DNA of 64,000 bases from Sphingobium sp. MI1205 (GTDB taxonomy: Bacteria > Pseudomonadota > Alphaproteobacteria > Sphingomonadales > Sphingomonadaceae), in assembly GCF_001563285.1 (NCBI RefSeq), contig NZ_CP005188.1, forward strand, positions 2,113,501 through 2,177,500, given 5' to 3'. Shown piece after piece: positions 1 through 8,813 of this stretch (its first letter is position 1; the number at the start of each line of letters is the position of its first letter). The position numbers and the translations under genes were made by a program. Below the pieces are notes generated by a model, which did no database searches, was not told where the DNA came from, and was given only the letters and a program-made list of their open reading frames with translations.

Positions 1-231
1 TTCGACAAGGGCTGCTATGTCGGGCAGGAAAACACCGCACGCATGCATTATCGCAGCAAGGTGAACCGCCGCCTGATCGCCGTGCCGCTGGAACAAGCGG
101 ATGAGAAGCGCCAGCGCACCGCTTTTTCAGACCTTGGCCTGTCAATAGAATTGCGCCGGGTGGAGGACATTGATCCCGCCACCTTGCCATCATGGCTCGC
201 CGCCGCGATCGCTGAGCAAGCCGCCGAATGA
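1..231 (+). CDS. YgfZ/GcvT-like folate-binding protein, C-terminal part
   Basis: The reading frame is open from base 1 and ends at TGA 229-231, leaving about 76 C-terminal residues of a protein that begins left of the window. Near its start it carries the K-G-C-Y-x-G-Q-E signature of the YgfZ family, tetrahydrofolate-binding relatives of the glycine-cleavage T protein that help maintain certain Fe-S enzymes. A full protein is about 240-330 residues. The stop overlaps the next start by 4 bp (ATGA), so the two genes are probably co-transcribed. The family call rests on this one motif plus the matching short tail. Confidence 0.8.
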   Translation, partial: FDKGCYVGQENTARMHYRSKVNRRLIAVPLEQADEKRQRTAFSDLGLSIELRRVEDIDPATLPSWLAAAIAEQAAE

Positions 232-1040
232 AGCCCTATTTCTGGCGCGATCAACGGCGATGGATAGCGTTGTGGCCGACTCTCCTCGCCTGCTTCGCCG
301 TCCCCGCACAGGCAGACACGCCGTGGACGCTCGTCAGGAGCTACCCGCACGACCCGTCCGCCTTCACCCAGGGCCTCTTCTTCCACGAAGGCGCGCTCTA
401 CGAAAGCACCGGGCTTGAGGGCCGCTCGGAAATCCGAAAGGTCGCGCTGAAAAGCGGAAAAGTCATTGAACGGCGCGCCATTCCCCCGCCCTATTTCGGC
501 GAAGGCATCGTCAACTGGAAAGACCGGCTGGTCAGCGTCACCTGGCGTCATCGTCAGGGCTTTGTCTGGAACCTCAAGGACTTCTCGCCCATATCGCGCT
601 TCCGCTATGAAGGCGAAGGCTGGGGCCTGACGCAGGATGGCCGCAATATCATCATGAGCGACGGCACCGCGCAGCTTCGCTTCCTTGATCCAGAAACCCT
701 CGCCGAAACGCGCCGCATCACCGTTTCCTTCAATGGACAGCCCATCGACCGGCTCAACGAACTGGAATATGTGAGGGGCGAAATCTGGGCGAACATCTGG
801 TACGATAGCCGTATCGCCCGGATTGACCCTGTGAGCGGCAATGTGATCGACTGGATCGACCTTGGCCCACTTCTGAAAGCCAGCGGCGCGACGGCTGACG
901 AAGCGGTTGCCAACGGCATCGCCTATGATCCAAAGGCGGACCGGATATTCGTCACCGGCAAATATTGGGCGAAGCTGTTCGAGATAAGGGTGCAGCCTGC
1001 TGACGCCGCCCCTCCGTCATCCCCGCAACAGCGGGAATGA
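228..1040 (+). CDS. Glutaminyl-peptide cyclotransferase (glutamine cyclotransferase)
   Basis: A 270-residue protein of the plant/bacterial glutamine cyclotransferase family (PF05096, five-bladed propeller type), which converts N-terminal glutamine to pyroglutamate. Residues 1 to about 29 look like a Sec signal peptide ending in AQA, so it should act in the periplasm. The early F-T-Q-G-L motif, the S-T-G-L-E-G segment and the later W-A-N-I-W and D-L-G-P-L segments are typical of the family. It overlaps the preceding ygfZ-like gene by 4 bp. Its last residues are encoded by a palindromic repeat (1015-1042), so the original C-terminus may have ended differently. Confidence 0.88.
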   Translation: MKPYFWRDQRRWIALWPTLLACFAVPAQADTPWTLVRSYPHDPSAFTQGLFFHEGALYESTGLEGRSEIRKVALKSGKVIERRAIPPPYFGEGIVNWKDRLVSVTWRHRQGFVWNLKDFSPISRFRYEGEGWGLTQDGRNIIMSDGTAQLRFLDPETLAETRRITVSFNGQPIDRLNELEYVRGEIWANIWYDSRIARIDPVSGNVIDWIDLGPLLKASGATADEAVANGIAYDPKADRIFVTGKYWAKLFEIRVQPADAAPPSSPQQRE

Positions 1041-1042
1041 CG
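1015..1042. repeat. REP-like palindromic intergenic repeat
   Basis: CGTCATcCCCGC, loop AACA, GCGGGaATGACG: a near-perfect inverted repeat with one C/A mismatch. Its form matches a class of dispersed CGTCATyCCCGC palindromes common between sphingomonad genes (general knowledge). It spans the stop codon of the upstream gene and lies just before a convergent gene, so it could also act as a transcription terminator or RNA stabiliser. Confidence 0.65.
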
Positions 1043-1051
1043 GTGATGGGC

Positions 1052-1357
1052 TTATCCAGTTGCCTTCTTGCGCCGGGTTTCCCAACCCTTCTTCGCGGCC
1101 GCTGAACGGTCCGCCGCAGATCGGCGGGAAGACGCAGCGCCGCCTTTTCGTCCGCCCTTGCGCGACGACACATGGCTATCGGGCTTACCGCGCCCGGACC
1201 CGGACCTGTTTCCGCCGCCGGATTCCTTGTTGACCGTCGCCCAGGCGCGCCGCTCGGCTTCCTCATGGGAAACGCCGCGCTTTTCATAGCCTTCCTCGAT
1301 ATGCTCGGCCTTCCGCTTCTGCTTGCCGGTATAGCTGCTCTTGTCGCCGCGAGGCAT
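1052..1357 (-). CDS. Small basic 'plasmid stabilization'/KGG-type protein
   Basis: The ATG at 1357 is preceded by an AAAGGAGA ribosome site, which decides the start over a longer upstream frame. The product is about 101 residues and very rich in Lys, Arg, Gly and Ser. Its start, M-P-R-G-D-K, and the E-G-Y-E-K-R-G-V-S and R-A-W-A-T-V-N-K segments match a family widely annotated in alphaproteobacteria as plasmid stabilization protein. A stabilizing function is not demonstrated for chromosomal members. The K/G-rich tail resembles stress-associated KGG proteins. It is convergent with the cyclotransferase gene. Confidence 0.75.
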   Translation of the reverse strand: MPRGDKSSYTGKQKRKAEHIEEGYEKRGVSHEEAERRAWATVNKESGGGNRSGSGRGKPDSHVSSRKGGRKGGAASSRRSAADRSAAAKKGWETRRKKATG

Positions 1358-1460
1358 CGTCCGTCTCCTTTCATCCGTACCCGCCTCCGCGTTCAACGAC
1401 CATCCGCCAACCCGGTTCACACCGCTGCGCTACCGTCACGAAATCGGCGGAACGGAAGCA

Positions 1461-1814
1461 ATGGGCACGCGTTCCCCGGCCATGGAAGAGCGCACCCTGA
1501 TCGAACGGCTGGCCCGCCACCTCGCGACTGGCAACCCCGAACAGTGGCCGGAGCGGGTTGCTGATGCGGCAAGTATCCTTGCCATCTTGAAGGATCCGGA
1601 TGCCGAAATGCGGAAAGCGGGCGACGAAAGCCAGTGGCGCGCGATGATCGACGCGGCGCTGCGCGAACGCTGGACCGTCGCGACCACGCCCGGCGGGGAT
1701 CAAGCGGAACCGGGCACCGATGAGGAAGGCGAAATATCCCTCCCCCGCCATGGCGTCACCGACAACCGCGCCGATTGGGTACATGTTCACAATTCACAGG
1801 AGAAATCATCATGA
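1461..1814 (+). CDS. Conserved hypothetical protein
   Basis: A protein of about 117 residues starting M-G-T-R-S-P-A-M-E-E-R. The ATG at 1461 is preferred because the upstream extension is antisense to the previous gene's promoter region. The sequence is mixed-charge and probably helical (residues 10-70, with L-I-E-R-L-A-R-H-L and A-A-S-I-L-A-I-L), with an acidic linker and no membrane segment or signal peptide. I do not recognise a named domain. It overlaps the following small gene by 4 bp (ATGA at 1811), suggesting translational coupling. Confidence 0.6.
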   Translation: MGTRSPAMEERTLIERLARHLATGNPEQWPERVADAASILAILKDPDAEMRKAGDESQWRAMIDAALRERWTVATTPGGDQAEPGTDEEGEISLPRHGVTDNRADWVHVHNSQEKSS

Positions 1815-2056
1815 AGGGGTTGTTAAAACTCGCATTTCTTGGCGGCCTCGGCACCGTCGCATGGCGGAGCTGGAAGGAAAGGCAGGCCAGGCGAGACATT
1901 GACGATCGCGGATCGGTCGGCTCATCCGGCATCGTCCGCGATGCGGGACCAGAGGAGCAGCATATCGACGCACGCGACTGGGACATGGTCGATGAACAGG
2001 TGGACGAGTCCTTCCCCGCCAGCGACCCGCCCGGAAATTATCGCGGCGTCGCCTGA
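1811..2056 (+). CDS. Small protein with DESFPASDPP motif
   Basis: An 81-residue protein starting M-K-G-L-L-K-L-A. The start is supported by AGGAG just upstream and by the ATGA overlap with the preceding stop. An N-terminal hydrophobic stretch (residues 3-15) may be a weak membrane anchor, then comes a basic W-K-E-R-Q-A-R-R segment. The C-terminus has D-E-S-F-P-A-S-D-P-P, a short motif that recurs in many small alphaproteobacterial proteins of unknown function. Together with 1461-1814 it forms a two-gene unit of unknown role. Confidence 0.65.
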   Translation: MKGLLKLAFLGGLGTVAWRSWKERQARRDIDDRGSVGSSGIVRDAGPEEQHIDARDWDMVDEQVDESFPASDPPGNYRGVA

Positions 2057-2094
2057 CAGCTATCTGACCATCACAGCCGTTATTGCCCCCGCCC

Positions 2095-2119
2095 GGCCTC
2101 GTCCTTATGAGACGAGGCC
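2095..2119. terminator. Possible terminator hairpin
   Basis: GGCCTCGTC pairs perfectly with GACGAGGCC around a 7-base loop, 39 bp after the stop of the preceding gene and before the DUF808 gene. No T-run follows, so it may be a weak or Rho-assisted stop or an RNA-stabilising hairpin. Confidence 0.4.
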
Positions 2120-2162
2120 GTAAAGGGCCTCGCACTGGCCCTGCAACAGGGGAAATACATCC

Positions 2163-3092
2163 ATGCCTTCGGGTCTGATCGCGCTGCTCGACGACGTAGC
2201 GGGCATCGTAAAGATCACTGCAACGTCCCTTGACGATGTCGCGGCGGCGGCAGGCAAGGCAGGCACGAAGGCAGCCGGCGTAGTCATCGACGACGCGGCC
2301 GTCACGCCGCGCTATGTCATGGGCCTGACGCCCGACCGCGAACTTCCCATCATCTGGAAGATCGCGCGGGGCTCCCTGCGCAACAAGCTCCTTTTCCTCC
2401 TGCCCGCCGCACTGCTGCTGAGCGCCTTTGCGCCATGGCTGCTGCCGCCGCTGCTGATGTTAGGCGGCGCCTTTCTCTGCTTCGAGGCAGCTGAAAAACT
2501 GCTGGAGGCGATGCAGGGCGGCCATGACGTCGCGCAGGAAGCGCTGGTGACCCACAGTTCGCAGGAACTGGAGGATCAGAAGGTTTCTGGCGCAATCCGC
2601 ACCGACTTCATCCTTTCGGGCGAAATCATGGCGATCGCGCTGGGCTCCGTCGCAACGGAACCACTGTGGGAACAGGCGCTCATCCTGCTGGTCGTCGCCA
2701 TCCTCATTACCGCAGGCGTCTATGGCGTGGTCGGCCTGATCGTGAAAATGGATGATATCGGCCTTCACCTTGCCGAACGCTCATCCTCCACGACCCGCGC
2801 CGTGGGTCGGGGACTGGTGCATGCAATGCCCATATTGATGAAGATCCTGTCGGTCGTTGGCACGGCTGCGATGCTGTGGGTGGGCGGCGGGCTGATCGTC
2901 CACGGCTTGCATGAATTTCACTGGGATCTGATCCCCGGCGCGATCCATCATGTTGCGGAGGGCGCGGCCCACGCCACACCCATGATGGCTCCCGTGGTGG
3001 AATGGGTGGTGAATGCGATCGGCGCGGCCATCGTCGGATTGGTGATCGGCGGCATCATCGTCGCGGCCATGCATCTGTTCAAGAAGCACTGA
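2163..3092 (+). CDS. DUF808 family membrane protein (YedI-like)
   Basis: A 309-residue inner-membrane protein. The N-terminus, with L-L-D-D-V-A and the A-A-A-A-G-K-A-G-T-K-A-A-G-V segment, is characteristic of DUF808/YedI. After about 75 soluble residues come hydrophobic segments near residues 75-105, 155-195, 215-245 and 270-305. The length matches the family (about 300). Function is unknown in all members I know. It stands 37 bp upstream of a MATE transporter on the same strand and may share its transcript. Confidence 0.88.
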   Translation: MPSGLIALLDDVAGIVKITATSLDDVAAAAGKAGTKAAGVVIDDAAVTPRYVMGLTPDRELPIIWKIARGSLRNKLLFLLPAALLLSAFAPWLLPPLLMLGGAFLCFEAAEKLLEAMQGGHDVAQEALVTHSSQELEDQKVSGAIRTDFILSGEIMAIALGSVATEPLWEQALILLVVAILITAGVYGVVGLIVKMDDIGLHLAERSSSTTRAVGRGLVHAMPILMKILSVVGTAAMLWVGGGLIVHGLHEFHWDLIPGAIHHVAEGAAHATPMMAPVVEWVVNAIGAAIVGLVIGGIIVAAMHLFKKH

Positions 3093-3129
3093 CCGACCGG
3101 CAGCTTGCCAGCCGTCCGTTGGCCCAGAC

Positions 3130-4506
3130 ATGAACATGCAGGCATCCTCCTGGCGTATCGAGGCGGGCGCGCTGCTGGCGCTGGCGCTTCCCATGATCGC
3201 GGGCAATATCGCCTGGGCGGGCATTGCCGTGACCGATCTGTTGCTGATCGGCCGCCTTGGGGCGCAGGGCGTCGCGGCGGGCGCGCTGGCGATCAACCTG
3301 TTCCACGCTCTGTTGATCTTCGGCATGGGCCTGGTAACGGCCGCCGCCCCGCTGATCGCCAACGAACGTGGCCGCCGCCGCCATTCGGTGCGGGACGTCC
3401 GCCGCACCGTCCAGCAGACGCTGCGCGCCGCATTCCTCTTTGTCCTGCCCGCCTGGCTGCTGCTGTCGCAAAGCGAGGGCTTGCTCCTCGCCATGGGGCA
3501 GCAGCCCGATCTTGCCCATCAGGCCGGGCGGATGATGCATGGCCTGCAATGGGCGCTCCTGCCCTTTCTGGGCTTTACCACCCTGCGCAATTTCATCTCC
3601 GCGCTCGAACGTCCCATCTGGGCGGTCGTCATCATGCTGCTCGCCATCCCGTTCAACCTGCTCGCGGGCTGGCTGCTCATCTTCGGCCATGCTGGCCTGC
3701 CCGCTCTCGGCCTGTTCGGCGCTGGGCTTGCGAGCAGCCTGTCATCGCTGTTCCTGTTTCTAGGATTGCTCGCCGTGATCCTGATCGACCGACGCTTCCG
3801 GCGCTATCGGCTGCTGGGCCGCTTCTGGAGTCATGACAGGGAACGGCATCGCGCCGTGTGGGCGCTCGGCCTGCCGATCGCCATCACGGTCGGATTTGAA
3901 ACAACCGTGTTCAACGCCTCTGCCCTGCTGATGGGCCTTATCGGCCGCGATTCGCTCGCCGCCCATGCCGTCGCGATTCAGATCGCCGCGCTCCTCTTCA
4001 TGGTGCCCATGGGCATCGGCCAGGCCGCGACCGTTCGCGTGGGACTGGCCTATGGGCGGGGCGATATTGCCGCCGTTGGCCGGTCCGGCTGGCTTGCCCT
4101 CATCCTCGGCTTTGGCTTTGCTCTTGCCGCAGCGATCCTGCTGATCGCGGTTCCGCGCCTGCTGATCGGCGCGTTTCTCGATCTTGCCGATCCCGCCAAT
4201 GCCCGCACAGCCGCTCTGGCCGTCAGCTTCCTCGCGGTCGCTGCGCTTTTCCAGCTGGTCGATGCCACGCAGGCCGTCGGCGCGGGCGTCCTGCGCGGGC
4301 TGAACGATACGAAGGTGCCGATGATCTTTGCGCTGATCGGTTACTGGATCATCGGCGTGGGCGTCGGAACGCTCCTCGCCTTCCCGTTGGGGATGGAGGG
4401 GCTGGGCATCTGGCTGGGCCTCGCCAGCGGCCTTGGCGTGGTGGCCGTGCTGCTGCTCGCCCGGTGGACGATGCGCTATCGGCTGGGGCTCGTCGGCTCA
4501 TCCTGA
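3130..4506 (+). CDS. MATE family multidrug exporter
   Basis: A 458-residue protein with about twelve hydrophobic segments arranged as two MatE halves, the normal size and layout for NorM/MATE proton- or sodium-driven drug exporters of the cytoplasmic membrane. Family-like features include the early A-L-P-M-I-A-G-N-I segment, the M-G-I-G-Q-A-A-T-V-R-V-G loop at the start of the second half and a late G-V-L-R-G-L-N-D-T-K-V-P-M motif. The substrate cannot be predicted. The start at 3130 gives a short N-terminus directly before the first helix. Confidence 0.9.
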   Translation: MNMQASSWRIEAGALLALALPMIAGNIAWAGIAVTDLLLIGRLGAQGVAAGALAINLFHALLIFGMGLVTAAAPLIANERGRRRHSVRDVRRTVQQTLRAAFLFVLPAWLLLSQSEGLLLAMGQQPDLAHQAGRMMHGLQWALLPFLGFTTLRNFISALERPIWAVVIMLLAIPFNLLAGWLLIFGHAGLPALGLFGAGLASSLSSLFLFLGLLAVILIDRRFRRYRLLGRFWSHDRERHRAVWALGLPIAITVGFETTVFNASALLMGLIGRDSLAAHAVAIQIAALLFMVPMGIGQAATVRVGLAYGRGDIAAVGRSGWLALILGFGFALAAAILLIAVPRLLIGAFLDLADPANARTAALAVSFLAVAALFQLVDATQAVGAGVLRGLNDTKVPMIFALIGYWIIGVGVGTLLAFPLGMEGLGIWLGLASGLGVVAVLLLARWTMRYRLGLVGSS

Positions 4507-4592
4507 AAAATGCCCCGGATGCGTCAAGTGACGATGGTGCGTCGCACAAAGCAATTGAACACAGACGCCAAATCGGTAAAGGACGGGGCATC

Positions 4593-4913
4593 ATGACTGC
4601 CCCGACGACCATTTTCGAAGCGATCGCGCTTCAGAAATGCCTGATGGCGACCTACAACAAGATGGTCGTCAAGCTGGCCCCGCACATCCTCTACACGCGT
4701 CATGACGAAATGTTCATCGACGCTGTGACCGTGGAACGCGAAGGCCGTCCCCCGCGCGAATTGAAGCTCGGCACATTCAAGCTGGCGGGCCTTAACGACG
4801 TCAGCGTCATGGATGAGACATTCGAGGCGATGTACGGCCTCTACAATGAAGGCGACGACAAATATAAGGGCGTCACCCTCTTCGCCATTGCGCCCGAAAG
4901 CGCAGCGGCCTGA
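4593..4913 (+). CDS. Conserved hypothetical protein (106 aa)
   Basis: A 106-residue soluble protein, M-T-A-P-T-T-I-F-E-A. The ATG at 4593 is chosen because the frame upstream overlaps the MATE gene and carries no ribosome site. It has an alpha/beta pattern with R-H-D-E-M-F-I-D-A-V and L-G-T-F-K-L-A-G-L segments and an acidic end. There is no signal peptide, membrane helix or recognised domain. A good terminator follows at 4922-4947, so the gene is real as a transcription unit even though its role is unknown. Confidence 0.7.
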   Translation: MTAPTTIFEAIALQKCLMATYNKMVVKLAPHILYTRHDEMFIDAVTVEREGRPPRELKLGTFKLAGLNDVSVMDETFEAMYGLYNEGDDKYKGVTLFAIAPESAAA

Positions 4914-4921
4914 ATATCATC

Positions 4922-4947
4922 GGGCGGTCCGGCGCGACCGCCCTTTT
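4922..4947 (+). terminator. Rho-independent terminator
   Basis: GGGCGGTC pairs with GACCGCCC across a 6-base loop and is followed by TTTT. It closes the 106-aa gene and abuts the convergent ABC permease stop. Confidence 0.7.
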
Positions 4948-5717
4948 CATTTCTTCAGCCGGTAGCCGGTGCGGAATATCCATCCGATGATGCCCAGGCA
5001 CACTGCCAGCATCGCCGCTATGAACAGCAGGCTGAACTCTATCCCCACATCCCCGCGCCCAAAGAAGGTCCAGCGGAATCCGGACACCAGATAGACGATC
5101 GGGTTGAACAGCGTCACTGTCCGCCACGGTTCGGCCAGCATATGCACTGAATAAAACGCCCCGCCCAGGAAGGTCATGGGCATGACCAGCAGCAGCGGAA
5201 TCACCTGCAACTGCTCGAAACTCTGCGCCCATATGCCAAGGATGAAGCCGAACAGGCAGAAGCTGATGGCGATCAGCAGCATGAAACCCAGCATGGCGAG
5301 GGGGTGGGCGACCTGGATGTCCACGAACAGATGCGCCGTCACGAAGATGATGCTGCCCACGATCAACGATTTCGTCGCCGCTGCGCCGACATAGGCGATC
5401 ACCGTCTCCGCAGCAGACATCGGCGCCGACAGCAGTTCATAGATGGTCCCCGAAAATTTGGGCATGTAGATGCCAAAGCTCGCGTTGAAGATGCTTTCGG
5501 TGAACATCGACATCATGATGAGGCCGGGCACGATGAACGCAGCGTAAGGAATGCCGTCAATCTCGGTCATGCGTGACCCGATCGCGCCGCCGAACACCAC
5601 GAAATAGAGCGACGTCGTGATGACAGGGACCAGCAGCCCGGTCAGCAGCGTACGGCTGAACCGATGCAGCTCAAATTTGTAGATCGACCAGATCGCCCGA
5701 AAGTTGAAACCGCTCAT
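4947..5717 (-). CDS. ABC-2 type exporter permease
   Basis: A 256-residue membrane protein beginning [10 protein letters not shown]. The ATG at 5717 overlaps the stop of the upstream ATPase gene by 4 bp, which fixes the start over a longer frame. It has six hydrophobic segments in ABC-2 style, with the conserved [12 protein letters not shown] and [13 protein letters not shown] motifs of the NodJ/YadH-like permeases. With its ATPase it should export a lipid, polysaccharide or drug. The cargo is unknown. Confidence 0.88.
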   Translation of the reverse strand: MSGFNFRAIWSIYKFELHRFSRTLLTGLLVPVITTSLYFVVFGGAIGSRMTEIDGIPYAAFIVPGLIMMSMFTESIFNASFGIYMPKFSGTIYELLSAPMSAAETVIAYVGAAATKSLIVGSIIFVTAHLFVDIQVAHPLAMLGFMLLIAISFCLFGFILGIWAQSFEQLQVIPLLLVMPMTFLGGAFYSVHMLAEPWRTVTLFNPIVYLVSGFRWTFFGRGDVGIEFSLLFIAAMLAVCLGIIGWIFRTGYRLKK

Positions 5718-6646
5718 GCCGCCTTCTTCTGATGGACCAGGCTCACGAAAATATCCTCCAGGCTGCTTTGCTGCGTGTTGAGATCCTTGTAGCCGATGCC
5801 AAGGTCGCCCAGCTTGCGCAGCAGCGACGATACGCCCGTCCGCTCCGCCCGCGTATCGAACACATATTCGATTTCGTGACCATCGGCCTTCAACGCCACG
5901 TTCCACTCGCCCAGCTCGGGAGGGATGCGCTCCATTCGCTCGTTCAGGACCACGGTCAGCGACTTTTTCCCCAGCTTCTGCATAAGCGCGGTCTTTTCCT
6001 CGACCACGATCAGCTCGCCACCGCTGATCACGCCCACGCGGTCGGCCATCTCCTCGGCCTCCTCGATATAATGGGTGGTCAGGATGATGGTCACGCCGGT
6101 TTTCCGCAGCTCACCGATCAGCTTCCACATGTCGCGCCGCAACTCGACGTCTACGCCGGCGGTCGGCTCGTCCAGGAACAATATGCGCGGTTCATGGGAC
6201 AGCGCCTTGGCGATCATCACGCGCCGCTTCATGCCGCCGGACAGTTCCAGCATCTTGGCATGGCGCTTGTCCCACAGCGACAGGTCGCGGAGTATCTTTT
6301 CGATATGCGCATCGTTGCGGGGCTTGCCGAACAGGCCGCGCGAAAAGCGGACCGTGTCGATCACCCGCTCGAACGCATCGGTGAACAACTCCTGCGGCAC
6401 CAGCCCGATCGCGGAGCGCGACCTGCGATAATCAACCACGATGTCATACCCCGCCACGGTCACCGTGCCGCCGCTCGGCCGCACATTGCCGCAGATGATG
6501 GATATCATCGTCGTCTTGCCAGCGCCATTCGGCCCCAGCAGCGCGAAAATCTCGCCTTCCTCAATTTCAAGATCGACGCCCTTCAGCGCCTGAAAGCCGG
6601 ACGCATAGTTCTTCGTCAGGCCGGAAATAGTGATGATCGACGCCAT
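5714..6646 (-). CDS. ABC exporter ATPase subunit
   Basis: A 310-residue ABC ATPase. Visible motifs are Walker A (G-P-N-G-A-G-K-T-T), signature L-S-G-G-M-K-R-R, Walker B ([12 protein letters not shown]) and the H-switch in T-T-H-Y. The extra C-terminal ~80 residues are normal for NodI/YadG/CcmA-type ATPases. The start M-A-S-I-I-T-I at 6646 is preferred to an upstream in-frame codon. It is translationally coupled to the permease downstream. Confidence 0.9.
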   Translation of the reverse strand: MASIITISGLTKNYASGFQALKGVDLEIEEGEIFALLGPNGAGKTTMISIICGNVRPSGGTVTVAGYDIVVDYRRSRSAIGLVPQELFTDAFERVIDTVRFSRGLFGKPRNDAHIEKILRDLSLWDKRHAKMLELSGGMKRRVMIAKALSHEPRILFLDEPTAGVDVELRRDMWKLIGELRKTGVTIILTTHYIEEAEEMADRVGVISGGELIVVEEKTALMQKLGKKSLTVVLNERMERIPPELGEWNVALKADGHEIEYVFDTRAERTGVSSLLRKLGDLGIGYKDLNTQQSSLEDIFVSLVHQKKAA

Positions 6647-6709
6647 GCGCGCGAATGCCCCTTTATATCGACGCCAAGATAGGGCGGCGACGCCACGGCG
6701 CAACCTTGG

Positions 6710-7339
6710 CTATTCACCCCGGCGATGGAAGCGGAAGACCGTGGCGGGCGGAAAATTGCGCACCGTCTGCCCAACGCGGGCCACTTCCAGGTCCAGCGCA
6801 TGCAGCACATCACGGCTGACCGGCGGCCGCGTCGAATAGGTGAACTGGATAAAACTGCCCCCCGGACGCAACATGCGGAAGGATTCGGACAATATGTCCG
6901 CATGCATGTGCCGGTCCATCGCCAACAACGGCAGGCCGCTCACCACCGTCTGATACTGCCCCGGCTCCCCCGCAGCGACGGTCGAAACGATCTGCGCGGG
7001 GGTTTCCAGCACCGATACATGCGGGAAATGCCGCCGCAGCCCGCGCGCGAAAGCCGGATTGATTTCAACCACTTCCAGTTTTTCGGCAGGCAGGCCGGTC
7101 TGCAGGATGGCGCGCGTGAACACCCCGGTGCCGCCGCCCAGTTCGAGCACGGGGCCGTCGAGCGGATCGATATGGCCGACCATCAGTCGGGCAAGATAAC
7201 GGCTGCTCGGCACGACCGAAGCAGTCTGCCGCGGCTTTTTTACCCAGGCTGCAAGAAAATCCAGATATTCCGTCGCACGCGTACGGAATTCCGCGTTGGG
7301 CAAAGCAATCGCCCGGCTACGCTTGGGGTTGTCATGCAT
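6710..7339 (-). CDS. PmtA-like SAM-dependent methyltransferase
   Basis: A 209-residue class I methyltransferase. The SAM-binding motif L-E-L-G-G-G-T-G-V-F-T lies near residue 68 and is followed by V-V-E-I-N-P, the acidic end of strand 2. The layout (S-S-R-Y-L-A-R before motif I, then F-I-Q-F-T-Y late) matches the Rhodobacter-type phosphatidylethanolamine N-methyltransferase PmtA and related rRNA-dimethylase-like enzymes. Lipid methylation is therefore likely but not certain. It is transcribed toward the ABC exporter with a 63-bp gap. Confidence 0.75.
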   Translation of the reverse strand: MHDNPKRSRAIALPNAEFRTRATEYLDFLAAWVKKPRQTASVVPSSRYLARLMVGHIDPLDGPVLELGGGTGVFTRAILQTGLPAEKLEVVEINPAFARGLRRHFPHVSVLETPAQIVSTVAAGEPGQYQTVVSGLPLLAMDRHMHADILSESFRMLRPGGSFIQFTYSTRPPVSRDVLHALDLEVARVGQTVRNFPPATVFRFHRRGE

Positions 7340-7458
7340 GAGCGAAGGGTAACCAGGAACATGTCATTGCGATTCCCCTTAGCGACCCCGGCACGCGCCG
7401 TCGATTGGCTTTAACATCTCCATAGAAGGCAAATTTTTCACTTGCGCGGCATCGCCGC

Positions 7459-7899
7459 CTATTCTGCTGGACACCAGCCGGGCGGAGCCAGTGTGAAACC
7501 GGAAAACTGGAAGCCGGGGATAACCGTACAACTGACCAGCGCCCACCCGCCCAGGGGTTCTGCTGCTTGCCAGTGACCGGCCGGCACCAGCGCCTGTGGC
7601 CGTTGCCCCTCCACCAGGTCAATGCCCAGCGTGATCCTTTCCACAGGTCCGCCGTCCGGCGCGATCGACAGCGCTATCGGCGCGCCTCCGTGCCAGAACC
7701 AATGTTCATTGGCATCGACCCGGTGCCAATGTGACCGTTGATGCGATTCGAGCAGGAAATAGATCGCCGTGCCGCCCGCGCGCTCCCCGCTTTCGACCGC
7801 CGCGCGCCATGTCTCGCGATACCATCCGCCCTCGGGATGGGGGCTGAGGTCCAGCGCTTCGATCAACGTCCTTGCGTGGTTGCCACCGCTGTCACTCAC
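7459..7899 (-). CDS. DUF985 cupin-domain protein
   Basis: A 146-residue protein with the DUF985/RmlC-like cupin pattern: H-P-E-G-G-W-Y-R-E-T near residue 20, S-H-W-H-R-V with E-H-W-F-W-H (metal-type histidines and glutamate), then V-P-A-G-H-W-Q and the late V-I-P-G-F-Q-F-S-G-F. The length is normal for the family. Members are proposed to be sugar-epimerase-like or metal-binding proteins, and no specific reaction can be assigned here. Confidence 0.85.
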   Translation of the reverse strand: MSDSGGNHARTLIEALDLSPHPEGGWYRETWRAAVESGERAGGTAIYFLLESHQRSHWHRVDANEHWFWHGGAPIALSIAPDGGPVERITLGIDLVEGQRPQALVPAGHWQAAEPLGGWALVSCTVIPGFQFSGFTLAPPGWCPAE

Positions 7900-8020
7900 C
7901 GCTCATCCTCCTATTTTTTCCCTTTATAGTAAAAGGCTTACGGCGTTGTGGTACGTTCATGCAACCTCCTCCAATATTGGCGGGTTCAGATATCAAATCA
8001 TTGTTTCGGAGGAGAAATTC

Positions 8021-8323
8021 ATGCGTAAAGCGATCATTGCCCTGTCGGCCCTTTCGATGGCCATTCCCGTTTCCATGGCGCTTCCCACTGATGGGGTCAG
8101 CGCTCGAGAGCATCATCGCTATCGCGAATGGCGCGGCCGTGACGGGCGAACCTACTGCCGCAAGTCGGATGGCACGACCGGCCTGATCGTCGGCGGCGTG
8201 GGCGGCGCCCTGCTCGGCCGGGCGATCGACACCCGTGGCGACCGTGCGACCGGCACGATCCTGGGTGCCGCGGGCGGCGCGCTGCTGGGCAAGGAAATCG
8301 ACAGCAAGCGCCGCTGCCGCTAA
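8021..8323 (+). CDS. Glycine-zipper 2TM outer-membrane-type protein
   Basis: A 100-residue secreted protein. The ATG at 8021 follows a strong GGAGGAGA ribosome site. Residues 1 to about 27 form a signal peptide. Two glycine-zipper repeats follow, G-L-I-V-G-G-V-G-G-A-L-L-G and G-T-I-L-G-A-A-G-G-A-L-L-G, the pattern of the Rick_17kDa/glycine-zipper-2TM surface family, ending in a short basic tail. It is probably envelope-associated and stress-related by analogy. It ends just before a bidirectional terminator. Confidence 0.8.
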   Translation: MRKAIIALSALSMAIPVSMALPTDGVSAREHHRYREWRGRDGRTYCRKSDGTTGLIVGGVGGALLGRAIDTRGDRATGTILGAAGGALLGKEIDSKRRCR

Positions 8324-8340
8324 ACTCCACGCATGAAAAA

Positions 8341-8370
8341 GGGGCGGCCTCCCTGTCGGGAGCCGCCCTT
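8341..8370. terminator. Bidirectional terminator hairpin
   Basis: GGGCGG-C-CTCCC pairs with GGGAG-CCGCCC around a TGTC loop, with A-rich DNA before it and a T pair after it. It lies between two convergent genes and could terminate both. Confidence 0.6.
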
Positions 8371-8391
8371 CATCTTGCCCAGAGCCGAATT

Positions 8392-8676
8392 TTACTCTGC
8401 GGTGGCGCCGCGTGCTTCCTCGACCTTGAAAGCGACCGACTGGCCACCCGACACGCCCGAAACCTTGCCATTCCTGACGGTCAGGTTGAAGGCGACGGCA
8501 TCGGGATAACGGCGGCCCGAAATCACCTTGCCGGTCTTGGTGTCCTTCACGTCGTAAACGTAGGTGTAGCCTTCATGCGTGAAGCGCTGCTTGGCTTCTT
8601 CCGCCTGGGCGGGAGCAACGGCGGCAATGGCAGCGCCGAAGGCGCCGGTGAGTACAATTTTGGACAGCATTCGCAT
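8392..8676 (-). CDS. Small secreted hypothetical protein
   Basis: A 94-residue protein with a clear signal peptide (residues 1 to about 25, ending A-P-A-Q-A). The ATG at 8676 has AAGGAG seven bases upstream. The mature part is a ~70-residue beta-rich domain with repeated Tyr/Thr/Val pattern (G-Y-T-Y-V-Y-D-V) and G-K-V-S-G-V-S-G-G. I do not recognise a named family. A periplasmic or outer-membrane-associated location is likely. Confidence 0.7.
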   Translation of the reverse strand: MRMLSKIVLTGAFGAAIAAVAPAQAEEAKQRFTHEGYTYVYDVKDTKTGKVISGRRYPDAVAFNLTVRNGKVSGVSGGQSVAFKVEEARGATAE

Positions 8677-8813
8677 AGGTTTACTCCTTGTGAATGCCGA
8701 TCAAACACCTCTGGATATTCTTGTTCTGTTGATTGCATCTTATGTCGGCGTGCATCCGCGCGACAATCGCAAATGACGGCTGCCTAGTTGCGCTTTGCGC
8801 AATCAATCGCCGC

